Assembly: GCA_012295275.1 (NCBI GenBank)
Contig: CM022671.1
Span: 883,501 to 947,500 of the forward strand
Reading direction: 5' to 3'
Length of the DNA: 64,000 nt
DNA from: Chrysomallon squamiferum
Lineage: Eukaryota > Mollusca > Gastropoda > Neomphalida > Peltospiridae
The notes beneath the pieces were generated by a model. It saw only the letters and a program-made list of their open reading frames with translations. It was not told where the DNA came from and ran no database searches. Made by a program: the position numbers and the translations under genes. This document shows, one piece after another, positions 1-12,600 of this stretch (position 1 is the first letter of the stretch; every line of letters begins with the position of its first letter).

Positions 1-395
1 GATAAAAAAAGATATGACAAACAATGAAGTAAGCAGAATAAGATATTTAGAAATTAATACCAGTTATTTACAGCAAAATAAAAACTCTTATTAAATTTAG
101 ATTAAACTGAATTGTTTAAAAAGCTTTGTGAAAATAAAAAGGATAATTGAATGCTCTAAATAGGATAAATTTGCTCAATTTATTATACTTACTAATGTTG
201 GTACATTAAGAAAGCAAAGAACCTGTTACTGAAATTCATGAAAATGGTTCAGTATATATTTTATAATATTATTAATTTTAACTGTTTTTAGTTTTCATAT
301 TGGAATCTTTATTGAGCTTGATAATAAAGATTACCTACATTTCAGAACATATAATAATTAAACAATTTCTTGTGTTATTTCAGTTGATAACTCAC

Positions 396-2468
396 GTTTA
401 CAAGATGAGGATTCTAGGTAGTATCCTGACTGACAGACTTCACACTTCAGGTCATGTGCTGACTTGCATGGCTTTGGTCTTTGGCAGTGATCCACATGTG
501 GACATTCTGAAAATTTGAATAATAACAAATCAAAGTTGGTGTCAAAGTTAGTCTTATTATTATTCTTTTCTTGACAACAACTTCAGCAATAAAATCAAAA
601 GCAAAAGTCACTACAAACAGATCAATGGATCAAGTCTTTCTGGTGCAAAGATATGGTTATTTCCTGTCCTGTTTCTATCACTTGTTTATCAAATGCAGTG
701 GGAATATGTTTTCCTGTTTCTGAGAAGGTGTACTTTATGAGATATCTAACTGCTAATTAGTAACAGTGGTTTCTTCTCTCACATAATCATTGTATAACAA
801 ACATATAAACAAAACTTAATTATTTTTAATATTATAGCTCATCCATTCAACAAAAACGACAATGATAATAGATTCACATTTTAGAATTTATACATAAATT
901 CAGGACTATTCCTTTTATCACTCAGGATAGAAAAACATGTATTTTCCCTTTTATACTTAGAATAATTTAATTCTTTTAATGCAAACATGGAAATAATATA
1001 TAAATCTAATTTGCAGGTCAAGTATGCACAATTTACTGCAATAAAACATAAGATTTAAGAGGATTTATCTGGCTTTTTCAAACATTCCATATTTTGTTTT
1101 ACTGCTGAGACAATGAAGTACATTATGATATAAAGTATTATTTATGTCTTATAAAGAACTAAACTATTTCAGTCTAATGCAATTAAATGACATATCAGAG
1201 TTTCTCCCTTTTTCAATTTTTTCTAGAAACACACAGAGACACAAACACATGGATATCATTTTTAACATTTCTGATACTATTATTATGTTTGTAGTAGTAA
1301 AATATGTAGAATGAATATAAAAAAATTAAAACTACAAATGTTACATACTTGCACAGTTAGAACCTGCAAGGTAATATCTTGAGTCACAAGAACATGTTCC
1401 ACCATTGTAAGGTTCACAAGTTCCATGGTTGTTACATGCATTCCTCCCTTTTCCTCTCCCATTACAGCTGTATTCTGAAAAATGTAATAACAGTAAGTTT
1501 TAATAGATAATTAACAAAAACAAATCAACAGATGAATGATACACAATCTGTTAAAACAAAAATCAAGTAAAAAATTAAGTTTCATATTTCATACAGAATG
1601 AAGATAATAATTCCAAATAATAACTGAAAATAAAAAAAATAAAAGTATATATTTGTAGTAATGATAAACAAAACAAAAACAACAATATAACAACTTAAAA
1701 ACAATTGATTTGCTAGACTTACCAGCTCCAATCTCTCTATTACTAATCCAGCAATAACATGGAAACTTGTAATATTCAGAACCTTTTCTTACTTCAACCT
1801 GAATTTAAAATATATTTAAAAAGAGTTACACACAGGAACAAGCAAAATAAAAATAAAAAAATTAAAAAGATAAATAAATAATTAATTTAATATGAATGTG
1901 TTTTGTCCTCTAACTCAGATTTCTCTTTATTAAAGAGAAACGTGATCTAAAATGTAGAAAAACATCCAGCAGTCAAATAATTACTTTAAAGATATATACA
2001 TACATAAATATAATATAGATATTATCTATGGCAAATACTTACATAATTTACTTTCCAATCAGGTCCCATTCCATTGCTGTTTCTTTTCAAACCAATTTTC
2101 ATTATGGGTCCAACATCATAATCTGTAACCTGTTTTATACACACATTTAAAATATTATATAAACATTGACAATGCATTGGTACAGGAGGACAAAGTCCAG
2201 TCACAACCTCAGAAACCCATTAAATGCCACTCAAAATGTATGGCACCCATTTACCTGTACTCTATAGGCAGATGATGACACCACTTGGCCATCAAGACAG
2301 ACTTGAAAAACATTGCTCAGTAACTGAGGTTAATCATCACTTCCCACAATGCATGCTGTTCTTTGTCTTTCATCATTTTTTGTGTGATTTATTTTTGTGG
2401 GAAACCTGGCACTGGCATGTTATGTATGTATGTATGTATGTATGATGTTGTGAATGTGTATGTGTGTT

Positions 2469-2518
<50 letters not shown>

Positions 2519-4328
2519 CATATATATATTTGTGTGTATAATGATACATTTTTCTTTTGTAAGTTTACATTATTCTAAGATAATAAATAAATAAACAACT
2601 TACAGAACTGCGATCAACATCTCCTCGTTCTTGAGAACCACCAACTTCATGCCATCCACTGTTACCATTTCTACCACGGAACTGAATGTATATGTTAGCA
2701 TCAGTCCCAGAGTACCAGTCATCACTTGTTTTGGTGGTGATATGGTATGTTATACCAGCACCTAGAAAATGGTATTTATTAAGACATAATAATATAACGA
2801 GAAATAATAAACACAGGCAATAAAATGATTCTGCAATATAATTTTAAAATATACAACTTTTATGATAATTATAATTATAAATTTTATGTATTTGCTTCAA
2901 ATGTTTGTTGCTGTGGATTGATTTTGTATGCTGTATTTTGTTGTAACAGACATTAGATAATATTGTAAATAAATTGTTTAGTGACTCATCACATTCAGTA
3001 TATTTATTATCGCTCACTGGTTTGTTTAATGTAGATTAGACCAGGTAGATGTACCCAGCATTAACAAATTCATCAGTCTTTCTCACCCTCCCTCTGCCCT
3101 TGACATGTATTACATGGAATGTAATTAGGCTCTTGGTTTTTTTTTGGGGTGGGGACTTGATTTATGACAAATTTCTAGAACTTTTCTTTCCTGAGAGATT
3201 TATAAAGTTGATAAAACATTTTGTAAGTTGCAAAGGAGACTGACTTAAGATAATGAAGCAACATTAGATGAGAATTGCTATCAAACTAAACATAATAAAA
3301 GAATATTCTCCTCACACAATGGAATTAATACTTCAAACATAATTTTTTCTTGGTCATTATAAGCTAATAATATCCTAACTTCATCTTTGATCACTGTCAG
3401 TAGTGAAGTTTGATTGTTCAGAACAACAGCATCCACCATGTTGCTGATGTACCTCATGATCTGTATGACTTATTTCTTCTCCTAGATATGCTGTAATTTA
3501 GGAACTGAAATTACACTTAGAGGCCCAATTCTGTTCTAATCATTATAAAGTCAAAGGTCTATGCAGACAACAAGATCTATAATTATGGTAAATACATTTT
3601 ATTACTGCAATATTTATGTGTTCATGAAAAATTCTGATACACTGATAAGGTTTGATAAAATTTGTTCTTAATATACGAATGTTCACGTTTCTGTAGTCAA
3701 AACAAACAACTACTTTGCATGACACAAAATTGAAGCCATCTGAATAAATACAGACATTGAAAATTCTTCAAGTCAGAACAAAATAACTTTGATATTACTG
3801 TTTTATTTAGCTTATGTTCAACCATTTCAAAAACACTTGGCAAAAATCTGTGATTATTATGAATATTATTATTAAAGTGACTGTTATTTTTATAGACTAC
3901 ATACTGCAGAACAAATAGAAACGTATAAATCAGACAATAATGTCTGTACTGTCACTGGTAGTCTTGTCATTACATAGATTACTTCTACTATTGCTGTTGC
4001 TTAAACTGCTGCTGCTACCTCTACACTACTGTCAATAATAAAACTACTATAAAAATAAAAAAATATAAATAAAAAGAAATATAAACAAACATTAATAATA
4101 ATAATAGTAATAGTAGTAGTAGTAAATAAATAAACAAATACACACACCTAGTAATGCAAACACTACCACTGCTGGTGGTACTACCAGCTGTTGCTACTAT
4201 TACTACAACTACAACTACTACTACCACTACTACTACTACTACTAATACTAATAATGATGATGATAAATATTCTTACCTTGATTTATAAAAGAAACTAATA
4301 AAATAAAGAATAATGTGAAGCAAAACAT
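396..4328 (-). CDS. Copy A: PLAT/EGF/Cys-rich extracellular protein, 5' part only
   Basis: Six exons are visible: 4328-4277 (signal peptide, starts MFCFTLFFILL, ends phase 1), 2761-2604, 2129-2043 and 1798-1723 (together a PLAT domain; motifs YSGTDANIYIQF and MGPDWKVNYVEV fit the PLAT consensus), 1474-1349 (one EGF domain with six cysteines) and 506-396 (Cys-rich module starting CPHVDHC). Every exon has the same length and phase as in copies B and C, and all acceptor and donor sites look intact. The next exon should lie just left of base 1, because the first bases of the window match the intron just upstream of B exon 14032. No stop or frameshift was seen. PLAT domains bind lipids or proteins; here it is extracellular, judging from the signal peptide. 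Whether A ends like B (membrane receptor) or like C (secreted) cannot be told from this window. The gene is divergent to B. Confidence 0.78.
2473..2511. repeat. (TG)n microsatellite
   Basis: About 19 TG units in an intron of copy A, preceded by a TATG run at 2423-2442. Confidence 0.95.
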
Positions 4329-5865
4329 TTGTAGTTAGTATAAGTAAAACTTGACTTTGTCTTCCTCTGTCTCAATCTGCTGTGAGTTAATTTATCTGAA
4401 CAATAAACTTAAAATACTAACAAACCTAGTGAGTCAGGAATGTTAAATGTTATCAGGATTGATACATTTTACAAATGACATTAAAACAAACAAACAATTC
4501 ACTTCACAAGATGTTTTTCTGATTCTTGACAAAAGATAAATCAGAAAGTTTTGTTCAAACAGACCCATGCCGAGTTTTTATTAGAATAAGTAAAGATAAG
4601 AATATTTTATGTTATAATTCAGTTGTGATAAACAAATGTCAGATGATTTGATTAGTGCTGAGATAGGACTTTTAGATTGGTTTGTTAGAACATGATAAAT
4701 CACAAACAAATTTAAATTCAATTTACATAATAGTTAAGTTCATAGTTAAATGAAACAAAACAGATAATTATAATAATAATAATAATAATAATAGTAATAA
4801 TAACTTATCAAAATAAGTTACACTAAATATCAAAAAATCAACTTCATTTTAAATGAAATCTTATTACAACAAAATATATTTGTAATTAATATCTTAATAA
4901 ACAGTGTATATATATATATTATGAAACTAAAAATTATATATATATATTTATATAATTATTTATATTTAAAAAAAAATCAACTACTTGAACGTGTCACTGG
5001 ATTTAAATCTCTAATCTTTAAGTGTTTCATTGAAACTGCACGTTTTCTTTGAAGATCACAAACAGTAGCATTAATTTATTTTTATAAGTGCTTTATAATT
5101 TGGTCTCTGGGTACCAGAACAGTGATAAGAAACAGTTGGTAAGAAATACTGTTAACACTGATTTCTATTTTCTAAAAATAAGAAAAACGAGCACAGAAAT
5201 AAATAGCTCAGTTTAGACAGAAACAGACTCAACCCAAAGTTACCAGTATCTGAATACATACTTAAAAATGTCAAAGTACGTAATTAGAGCACATGCTTTG
5301 GTGAAAACACTGTGATTCGTTTTTTAAATAAGAATTTTATTGTTGCAAGTTTAGTTTGGAAATGTTCTAGAAAAATGCATGCAAACTGTAATGTAAAACT
5401 ATTATTTTTTATCTTAAATAGATTATGCAAGTTCTTAGAACAAATAAAAAAATGTTGATTAATTTTTTTAAAGAAACTTTTGATTGTAGCCATTTTTGTT
5501 GGACAATGCTTTAGAGAAATGTATTCAGTTTGTAATGTAAAAGTTTTTTCTTTTATTTAAATGTCAGACTGTGTAAGTTCTGAGAACAAGTAAACAATTC
5601 TTGATGTCATATCCTGCATTTTATTGTATAAAATTTAGAAAAACAATGTAAATATAATCACCATTCAGATTAAGTTTATTGTAGATGTTAATTTTACAAG
5701 ATGCTTGTATCTGTAAGTGAACATTCATTTGGGTTTGAACATTTGCCAATACAAATGTGATTTATCAAATTTCATACAACTATTAATACAGGTAGAGATA
5801 GTTACATTCACATCATTTTCACATTCCTAATAAATTTTATGAAAGATGTTTATTATTTTTCTTAC
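4329..5865. other. 5' flank of copy A, duplicated upstream of copy C
   Basis: No coding exon was recognised between the two signal-peptide exons of A. The stretch 4329 to about 5680 matches 60520 to about 61782 upstream of C almost throughout, including runs such as the segment around 5280-5640 that recurs at 61380-61740. The first 350 bases or so (4340-4690) also match, inverted, the region just upstream of B (about 9290-9640). Homology to the C flank stops near 5680. The block contains AT-rich simple sequence around 4770-4970. Confidence 0.7.
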
Positions 5866-5926
5866 CTTGACTGATGTAAAATACCAAAAAATATAACACT
5901 ACAAATGAAGGCTTTCTGGTATCCAT
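5866..5926 (-). CDS. Second possible first exon (signal peptide) for copy A
   Basis: Read on the minus strand, an ATG at 5926 opens 20 codons (MDTRKPSFVV, then a hydrophobic core ending FYISQ) followed by one base of a split Gly codon and a consensus GT donor (gtaag) at 5865. Length, hydrophobicity, final Gln and phase-1 donor match the normal first exon at 4328-4277, which ends SFINQ. It lies about 1.5 kb upstream of that exon, so it could be an alternative promoter and exon for A, or the remnant of an extra tandem copy. No downstream exon other than those of A is available to it on this strand. Transcript data would decide; no equivalent was seen upstream of B or C. Confidence 0.55.
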
Positions 5927-5932
5927 TGTTAA

Positions 5933-6182
5933 CCTTCATCTAATCAACTTTCAACATCTGAATGTTTTGCAGTTCGTCACCTTCATCTAATCAACTTTCA
6001 ACATCTGAATGTTTTGCAGTTCGTCACCTTCATATATTCAACTTTTAACATCTGAATGTTTTCTAGTTTGTCACCTTCATATAATCAACTTTCAACATCT
6101 GAATGTTTTGCTGTTCGTCACCTTCATCTAATCAACTTTCAACATCTGAATGTTTTGCAGTTTGTCACCTTCATATAATCAG
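5933..6182. repeat. 47-bp minisatellite, five units plus a partial
   Basis: Unit starts fall at 5933, 5980, 6027, 6074 and 6121, with a partial sixth unit from 6168. Each unit reads ccttcatctaatcaacttt and continues with an almost constant remainder, differing at a few bases. The array begins only six bases upstream of the ATG (minus strand) of the possible alternative first exon at 5926, so it would form the 5' leader or promoter of that exon. Confidence 0.92.
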
Positions 6183-6458
6183 ATGGCTCCACACTTCATT
6201 CTTTTAACCATCATAAGATTTCCTGTCCTCAACACTCAACTACAAGTGAAGTGGCCACAAGATAAGGAAGTTTTTGTTTTGTGTTTTTATTTCAGTCAGT
6301 AAATACTTCATGTACTACTGATACAGAATAACAATCTGTCACAAATTACATCTCGTTTACTATAACATGATTATGGTGTAAGTAACATTTTACATTCATT
6401 TGGCTTTTTGGGGTCCAGGTGTTAGAAAGATATGAGGCATAAAATGTTATTTTATACC

Positions 6459-6490
6459 AGCCTTTGCTATCTTTACACCTCACAACTTAC

Positions 6491-6522
<32 letters not shown>

Positions 6523-8275
6523 GAAAAATATAGGAAAAGTTTTATTGACTGAGTGATTGATTGATTGGTTTATTTATTTATTTTTAATTTACTGTTTTCC
6601 CATAGTATATAGCTTTCACATTTTGTTTACTTTTTAATCAAGTCATTCTTTTTTGCTTGTTTCATTCTCTTCAGGCTTCTGGCCTAATCATTTTATTTTC
6701 TACATCACTACTTTTAAAATGTTTATCTATTTACATTCGTAAAACTTCTATATAATTTCTCTATTTATTTATTCATTAATTAGCAAATGTCATTTAATCA
6801 TTTTTCTACATATATTGTGGTTTTATTATTAGAAAAGATACATAATTTTGGTTAAATAAATAAACATTTAAATTAAAACAATTCAAAATACACTGGAACC
6901 TCGGGTTACGAAAATAATTCCTTCCAGAACTCGGTTCGTAAACCGAAGCGATGTCAGACACGTACGTCACTCTCATGTTTTGCAGTTATTTCTTTCTTAA
7001 TATCTACTGTGATATGCTTATACTTTCCACCAGCATTATCGCTTTAACTTTTTGTTTTCTTGGGCGCCATATTGAATAGGATGTAATAAGAAATACACAC
7101 ATAAAAGCAGCAACACTTTAAAACGTGCGAGCACACAATCTCAGTGCCAAAGCTATTGAGCTGCAATTGCGTATCGAAGACTAAAGGCTCTAATTCATAA
7201 TATATATTTGCTACAGGACACGCCTATAATCCTTATTTTGTGCCCTCGGTTTTCACGTAAGCATCTATTCGTATTTTTACTAGATGTTGACGTCAAAACC
7301 GACGTCAACAGAAAGCGTGTCCCTGTAGTTCGTAACTCGGGACATCATTCGTAAAGCGAAACAAAACATTGCCTAAGATATGGTTCGTAATCCAATTTGT
7401 TCATGCTTCAAGGCGTTCGTAACCCGAGGTGCCACTCTATGTCTTTGTTTTTTACACATTGTTTCTCTTGCATGCTGTTTATTTTGTTTCTTTTCTACAC
7501 TTTTCTCCATTATTACACTGCATGTTGTTGTTTGTTTTGGGGTTTTTAAAAATAATTTTTAATAGTTCATATTTCCAGGTAAAAACCTTTCTAAATTAAA
7601 AAAATAGAAACATTTGTTTTTCAGTTTTTATTTTTGTTTTATTCAATGTTTGGTTTTTTGTTGTTCATTATGATATGTCACTCCCAAATATTTATTCGTT
7701 CATATTACATTTTCATTATTTGTCATTTACATCTCATTTATATAAATATCATTTCTCTGCAGGATGACTCATTACTTATTTGTTGTTGCTGTTTATTTAT
7801 TTCTTGTTTTTACACTTCTTTTTTAAATGATATTTTAATATTCAGTTTAAATAATGCTTTTCTTTACTTTTTGATTCCATCAATCTTTTTTAAAAACTGG
7901 AAATATTTATATTCCTACATTACACAAGTATTTAAAAATAAAGACAGATATATTCAAGAATAAATGTATAATGAAAATAAGCCAAAAAATATATATATAT
8001 TTAAGGATAATAATAAATAAATAAATAAATAAATAATAGAGAAATGGGTTGTTTTTATATATAAAAAAGTTGTTTTATTTTTCAGTTTATTAAGTTGGAC
8101 AACTAAATATATACAAATGTTATTATTATTATTTTGTTTTGTTTAATTTTGTGATTAAATTCTTGTTATTGAAGTGGTTATGAAACAGCATTTCAGCATT
8201 TTATGGTTAAACAGAGTTATTCCCCTTGGAACATGACTATAATGATATGTTTTTATGACGAGAAAGACCACATCT
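6459..8275. repeat. Dispersed repeat R1 (A-B spacer), carrying a MITE
   Basis: Sequence from about 6459 matches about 40345-41045 (R3), and the part from about 6560 to 8275 matches about 22985-24150 (R2) when the MITE at 6891-7437 is left out. Shared landmarks are a stretch of roughly 70 bases around the words atttctctgcaggatgactc (7752 and 23639) and the end around 8160-8250 versus 24064-24150. No coding capacity was seen. The start carries a 27-A tract. It may be a non-autonomous mobile element or the relic of a spacer duplication. Confidence 0.7.
6891..7437. mobile_element. 547-bp MITE with TA target site and inverted terminal repeats
   Basis: The left end begins cactggaacctcgggttacg after TA (6889-6890). 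The right end is its inverted counterpart, running ttcgtaacccgaggtgccac to 7437, before TA (7438-7439). About 18 of 22 terminal bases match in inverted orientation. Further short variants of the ttcgtaa...cgaa motif occur inside at both ends, such as 6947 and 7327. It has no transposase. TA duplication and terminus sequence fit the Tc1/mariner (Tigger-like) superfamily. Its base composition is more GC- and CpG-rich than the surroundings. The R2 copy without it shows the empty site. Confidence 0.85.
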
Positions 8276-9643
8276 GAAAAAAATGTGTGAGTTTATATAT
8301 ATATATACATACATAATGTGGTTGAATGAAATAGCTCAATATCTGTATTAAATTAATCACAGACTCGACAGAGACAAAAAGAATGCCAAAATAAATTTTA
8401 CAATGAACTAATTAATAAATAAATTACTATCATATAAAAAAATATATATTAAAGATCAGTCTGATTAATATGTGTGTGTGATAAATATATATTTATATGA
8501 ATTTATTATGTAATTATGTCTGTGAGTGTATGTATGCATATAAGTATTTATGTATGTATGCATGCGTGCATACATGATGTAACTATATATATATTTGTTG
8601 GTATCTACATCTGAAAATGTGTATGTTTGCATATGCTTATGTACTTATACATGTCTATTTGTGCATGTAGAAAAGCTTCTTTTTTAAATTATTGCTTTAC
8701 CTATTGATCTATATTATTTTTAAATAGCCATGATTCTTCATATGTTATATTTTTGGTAAAAACTGTATAGTGACCAAATGGTAAGCATAAATGTATGCAT
8801 TCAAAAGATATATAATATTAGTAATTTAGAAATGATCCATATATATTTCATATCAGAAATATTGATGGAAAAAATTAGAAATTGGATATCCAGTAACATT
8901 TTTGTACATAACAGGTCATATTTTTCCACTTTCTTACACACATACTTCATAAATTGGATTGACTTGGAATCAGTCTGTCAGTTTCCCTCCTGTTAGGTTT
9001 TTAGGGTCTTGAAAACTGAGATTTTTGCAATTTGTTAAATAATATATTTTCTGTTAAATAAAACTGAAAACATTTTTAAAAGATTATAAAGGAACTGGCA
9101 ATAAAATTCACAGATAAGATATATGTATACATACATACATACACACACACATACATACATACATATATATAAAGAAAAATGCAAACAGGAACTTTAATAT
9201 ATGACTGCATTATATATATATATATATATATATAGATATGAAGAAAAATGAAGTCGGTAACTTTCTATGTGACAAACTGAACATACATTTGTTTGTGGGT
9301 TATCTTAATCTGACAAAAGAATGTAAACTTCCTATCTGTGCACCAATCAAATCATCTGACATTTCTTTGTCACAACTGAATTGTAATATATAATATTTTT
9401 ATCTTTATTTATTCTAATAAATACTCTGATTGGCCTAGTTTGAACAAAACTTTCTGATTTATTTTTTGTACAAAATAAGAAAATAATTTTGTTAAATGAA
9501 TTCTTTGTTTTTATGTCATTTTTAAATAATCAGTCCTGATAACTTTTATCAGATAACATTCCTGATTCACTGTGTATGATGTGTTTTTATTTGTTAGTAT
9601 TTGAGTTTTATTTGTAGATAAAACAACACCTGATAAACTCCAA
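8276..9643. other. Spacer upstream of copy B
   Basis: Mostly AT-rich sequence with microsatellites at 8280-8310, about 8530-8600, 9119-9165 and 9205-9235. No gene was recognised. From about 9290 to 9643 it is the inverted counterpart of the sequence just upstream of exon 1 in copies A and C, and so probably holds the shared promoter. Confidence 0.6.
9290..9643 (+). promoter_or_regulatory. Putative proximal promoter shared by copies A, B and C
   Basis: About 350 bases immediately 5' of the B start codon are conserved, in the matching orientation relative to exon 1, at 4329-4690 (A) and 60520-60870 (C). Non-coding conservation at the same offset from all three start codons suggests a promoter, but it may only reflect recent duplication. 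No clear TATA box can be assigned in such AT-rich sequence. Confidence 0.35.
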
Positions 9644-12600
9644 ATGTTTTCTTTTACGCTATTCTTAATTTTATTAGTTTCTTTTATAAATCAAGGTAAG
9701 AATATTTATCATTATTATTATTACTAGTAGCAGTTGTAATAGTACTAGTAATGATAGAAGTAATATAGTAGTACTATCAATAGTAATAATAGCATTAGTA
9801 GTGTTTGTAATATCAGCAATAATAGCAGTGATACAAATAATAATAACTAAGACTACCAATGATAATGTTAATAATTATATTGATCATATTTATGCTAACA
9901 TTACTACTAGACTGAAATAACTAAAATGATGTTAATTTCTCAGCAAACCAGAAGCAAGTAATAAAATGATATTTCCACTACTTTTTTGTTCAGTCCTATA
10001 ACAGTTTATTTTCATTTATAATGCTATCCTATTTTGGAAAACATATCTTTCAAAGTCTTTATTTCTTCACATTCCTTCAGTTTTATGTCATTATGCAAAA
10101 TAGTTTATTTCACTGCAGTCATGTCAGCATTCACATCTTAAGGACAACTTTAGTCAAACCATGTCAAACTACCATAACATTTTAACAGAAACAAATATTG
10201 CTTTATGACTAAGGTAATCAATAATAAAATATATTTATTATAATTATTTAATTGCTGCCTTCTTCATAGGCCTTTGACCTTTATAATGAATCAGAGCAAA
10301 TGTGGACCATCAACATGTAATTTCAATTCCTAAATTATAGCATATCTAGGAGAAGAAATATTTCCAAGGTTGTAAGACACACCAGCACATTGAACTTCAT
10401 TACAGACAATGATCAGAGAGGACGTTAGGATATTATTAATACATACAATTCATGTATGAGGTATTAACTCCTTTAACATGAGATGGATCAACATACCTTT
10501 GATATATTATAGTTGTATGCACTTGTTTTGATATATATTAAATTATGAAAATATAGCATACTTATTTTAATTTAAATGTTTTGGTCCTGAACATTTTGAA
10601 AACATAGATAAAGATTCATAAATCACAAATATTTTTTTATTCACTGCACTGTGTAGTTTGACATGATGTAGCATCTATGTCTGTTCTTTTTCCACTTGTC
10701 ATCTAATATTTTTATATGATCTTAAATCACCATCCTTTGCAACTTACAAAATGTTTTGGCATCCATTAAAAACTTCTACTTTTAATTTCTTTTTAACTAA
10801 TTCTGCAAGAGAAGAGAAAAGCTCTGGAAATCTGTCAGACATCAAGTTTCAGAAAAATAAAATAACCTAAATAGATTCCTAGTAATATGTGTCATGGACA
10901 GAGTGATGCATTTGTTAATACTTGCATAGGTACATTAAACAAACCAGTGTGAGATAATAAATATACTGAATGTGATGAGTAACTAAACAATTTATTTACA
11001 ATATTATCTAATGTCTGTTACAACAAAATACAGCATACAAAATCAATGCAGAGCAACCAATAGTTGCAGAAATACATAAAATTTATAATTATAATTATAA
11101 AATTTTGTATATTTTAAAATTATATTGCAGAATCATTTTATTGCCAGTGTTGATTATGTCTTAGTAAATACCATTTTCTAGGTGTTGGTATAACATACCA
11201 TATCACCACCAAAACAAGTGATGACTGGTACTCTGGGACTGATGCTAACATATACATTCAGTTCCGTGGTAGAAATGGTAACAGTGGATGGCATGAAGTT
11301 GGTGGTTCTCAAGAACGAGGAGATGTTGATCACAGTTCTGTAAGTTTGTTTATTTATTTATTTATTGTCTTAGAACAATGCAAACTTACAAAAGGAAAAT
11401 GTATCTTATCAGTATATGTGAAGAAAATACTTTTATATACACACAAATATACATAAATATATATACACGCACACACACATATATGTATATGCAAATGTAC
11501 ATACATGCAAATATACACACACCCATTCACAACTTCAAACATACATACATAGATACAGCCAGTGGCAGGTTTCCCAGAAAATCATGAAAGCAGTGATTAA
11601 CCTCAGTTATTGAGAAACTTTTTTCAGGTTTATCTTGATGGCCAAGTTCTATCATTGCCTGCCTATGGAGTACAGGTAAATGGGTGTCATACATTTGAGT
11701 CTCATCAGTGGCATTTAACATGTTTGTGAGGTTGTGACTGGACTTTGTCCTCCTGTACCAATGCATTGTGAATGTTTATGTAATATTATAAATGTGTGTA
11801 TAAAACAGGTTACAGATTATGATGTTGGACCCATAATGAAAATTGGTTTGAAAAGAAACAGCAATGGCATGGGACCTGATTGGAAAGTAAATTATGTAAG
11901 TATTTGGCATATGTAATATCTATGTTATATCTATGTATGTATATATTTTTAAAGTAATTATTTGACTGTTGGACGTTTTTCTACATTTTCCATATTTTCT
12001 TTAGTGTACAAATTGAAAATATAATATGGATCTCTTTCAGGATTTTATATTTAAAAGCAATTAAATGTAGATCATGAGAAATCTGAGTTAGTGGACACAA
12101 CACATTCATATTAAATAAATTATTTATTTACCTTTTTATTTTTATTTTTTATTTTACAAGTTTATCCATTTCTTGTTCTTCTTTTTAAATATATTTTAAA
12201 TTCAGGTTGAAGTAAGAAAAGGTTCTGAATATTACAAGTTTCCCTGTTATTGCTGGATTAGTAACAGAGAGATTGGAGCTGGTAAGTCTAACAAATCATT
12301 TGTTTTTAAGTTGTTATATTGTTGTTTTTGTTTTGTTTATCATTACTACAAATATATATTTATATTTTTTTATTCTAAGTTGCTATTTTGAATTATTATC
12401 TTTATTCTTATGAAACAGGAAACTTAATTCTTTATTTGATTTTTGTTTTAACAGATTGTGTATCATTCATCTTTTGGTTTGTTTTTGTTAATTATTTATT
12501 ATTATCTATCTGTTATTACATTTTACAGAATACAGTTGTAATGGGAGAGGAAAAGGGAGGAATGCATGTAACAACCATGGAACTTGTGAACCTTACAATG

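Noticed and set aside
4021-4227. Minus-strand open frame of Val- and Leu-rich residues, and a similar one at 60216-60416
   Set aside because: It is the translation of trinucleotide and tetranucleotide simple repeats within intron 1 of A and C.
5284-5493. Minus-strand 69-codon open frame with a near copy at 61388-61600
   Set aside because: Conservation is explained by the A/C flank duplication. The product is low-complexity Phe/Lys/Asn-rich with no signal or domain, and indels between the copies are not in multiples of three.
6890-7440. Possible tRNA or tRNA-derived SINE because of words such as ggttcgtaatcc
   Set aside because: These words are repeats of the MITE terminus. No A-box at the right spacing and no cloverleaf could be drawn.
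7634-7963. 109-codon plus-strand open frame in R1
   Set aside because: Phe/Ile/Tyr-rich translation of AT-rich repeat sequence. The homologous R2 stretch is interrupted and no domain is visible.
11354-11587. Overlapping open frames on both strands in a copy B intron
   Set aside because: They are made of CATA/CACA simple sequence and intron bases between two PLAT exons.
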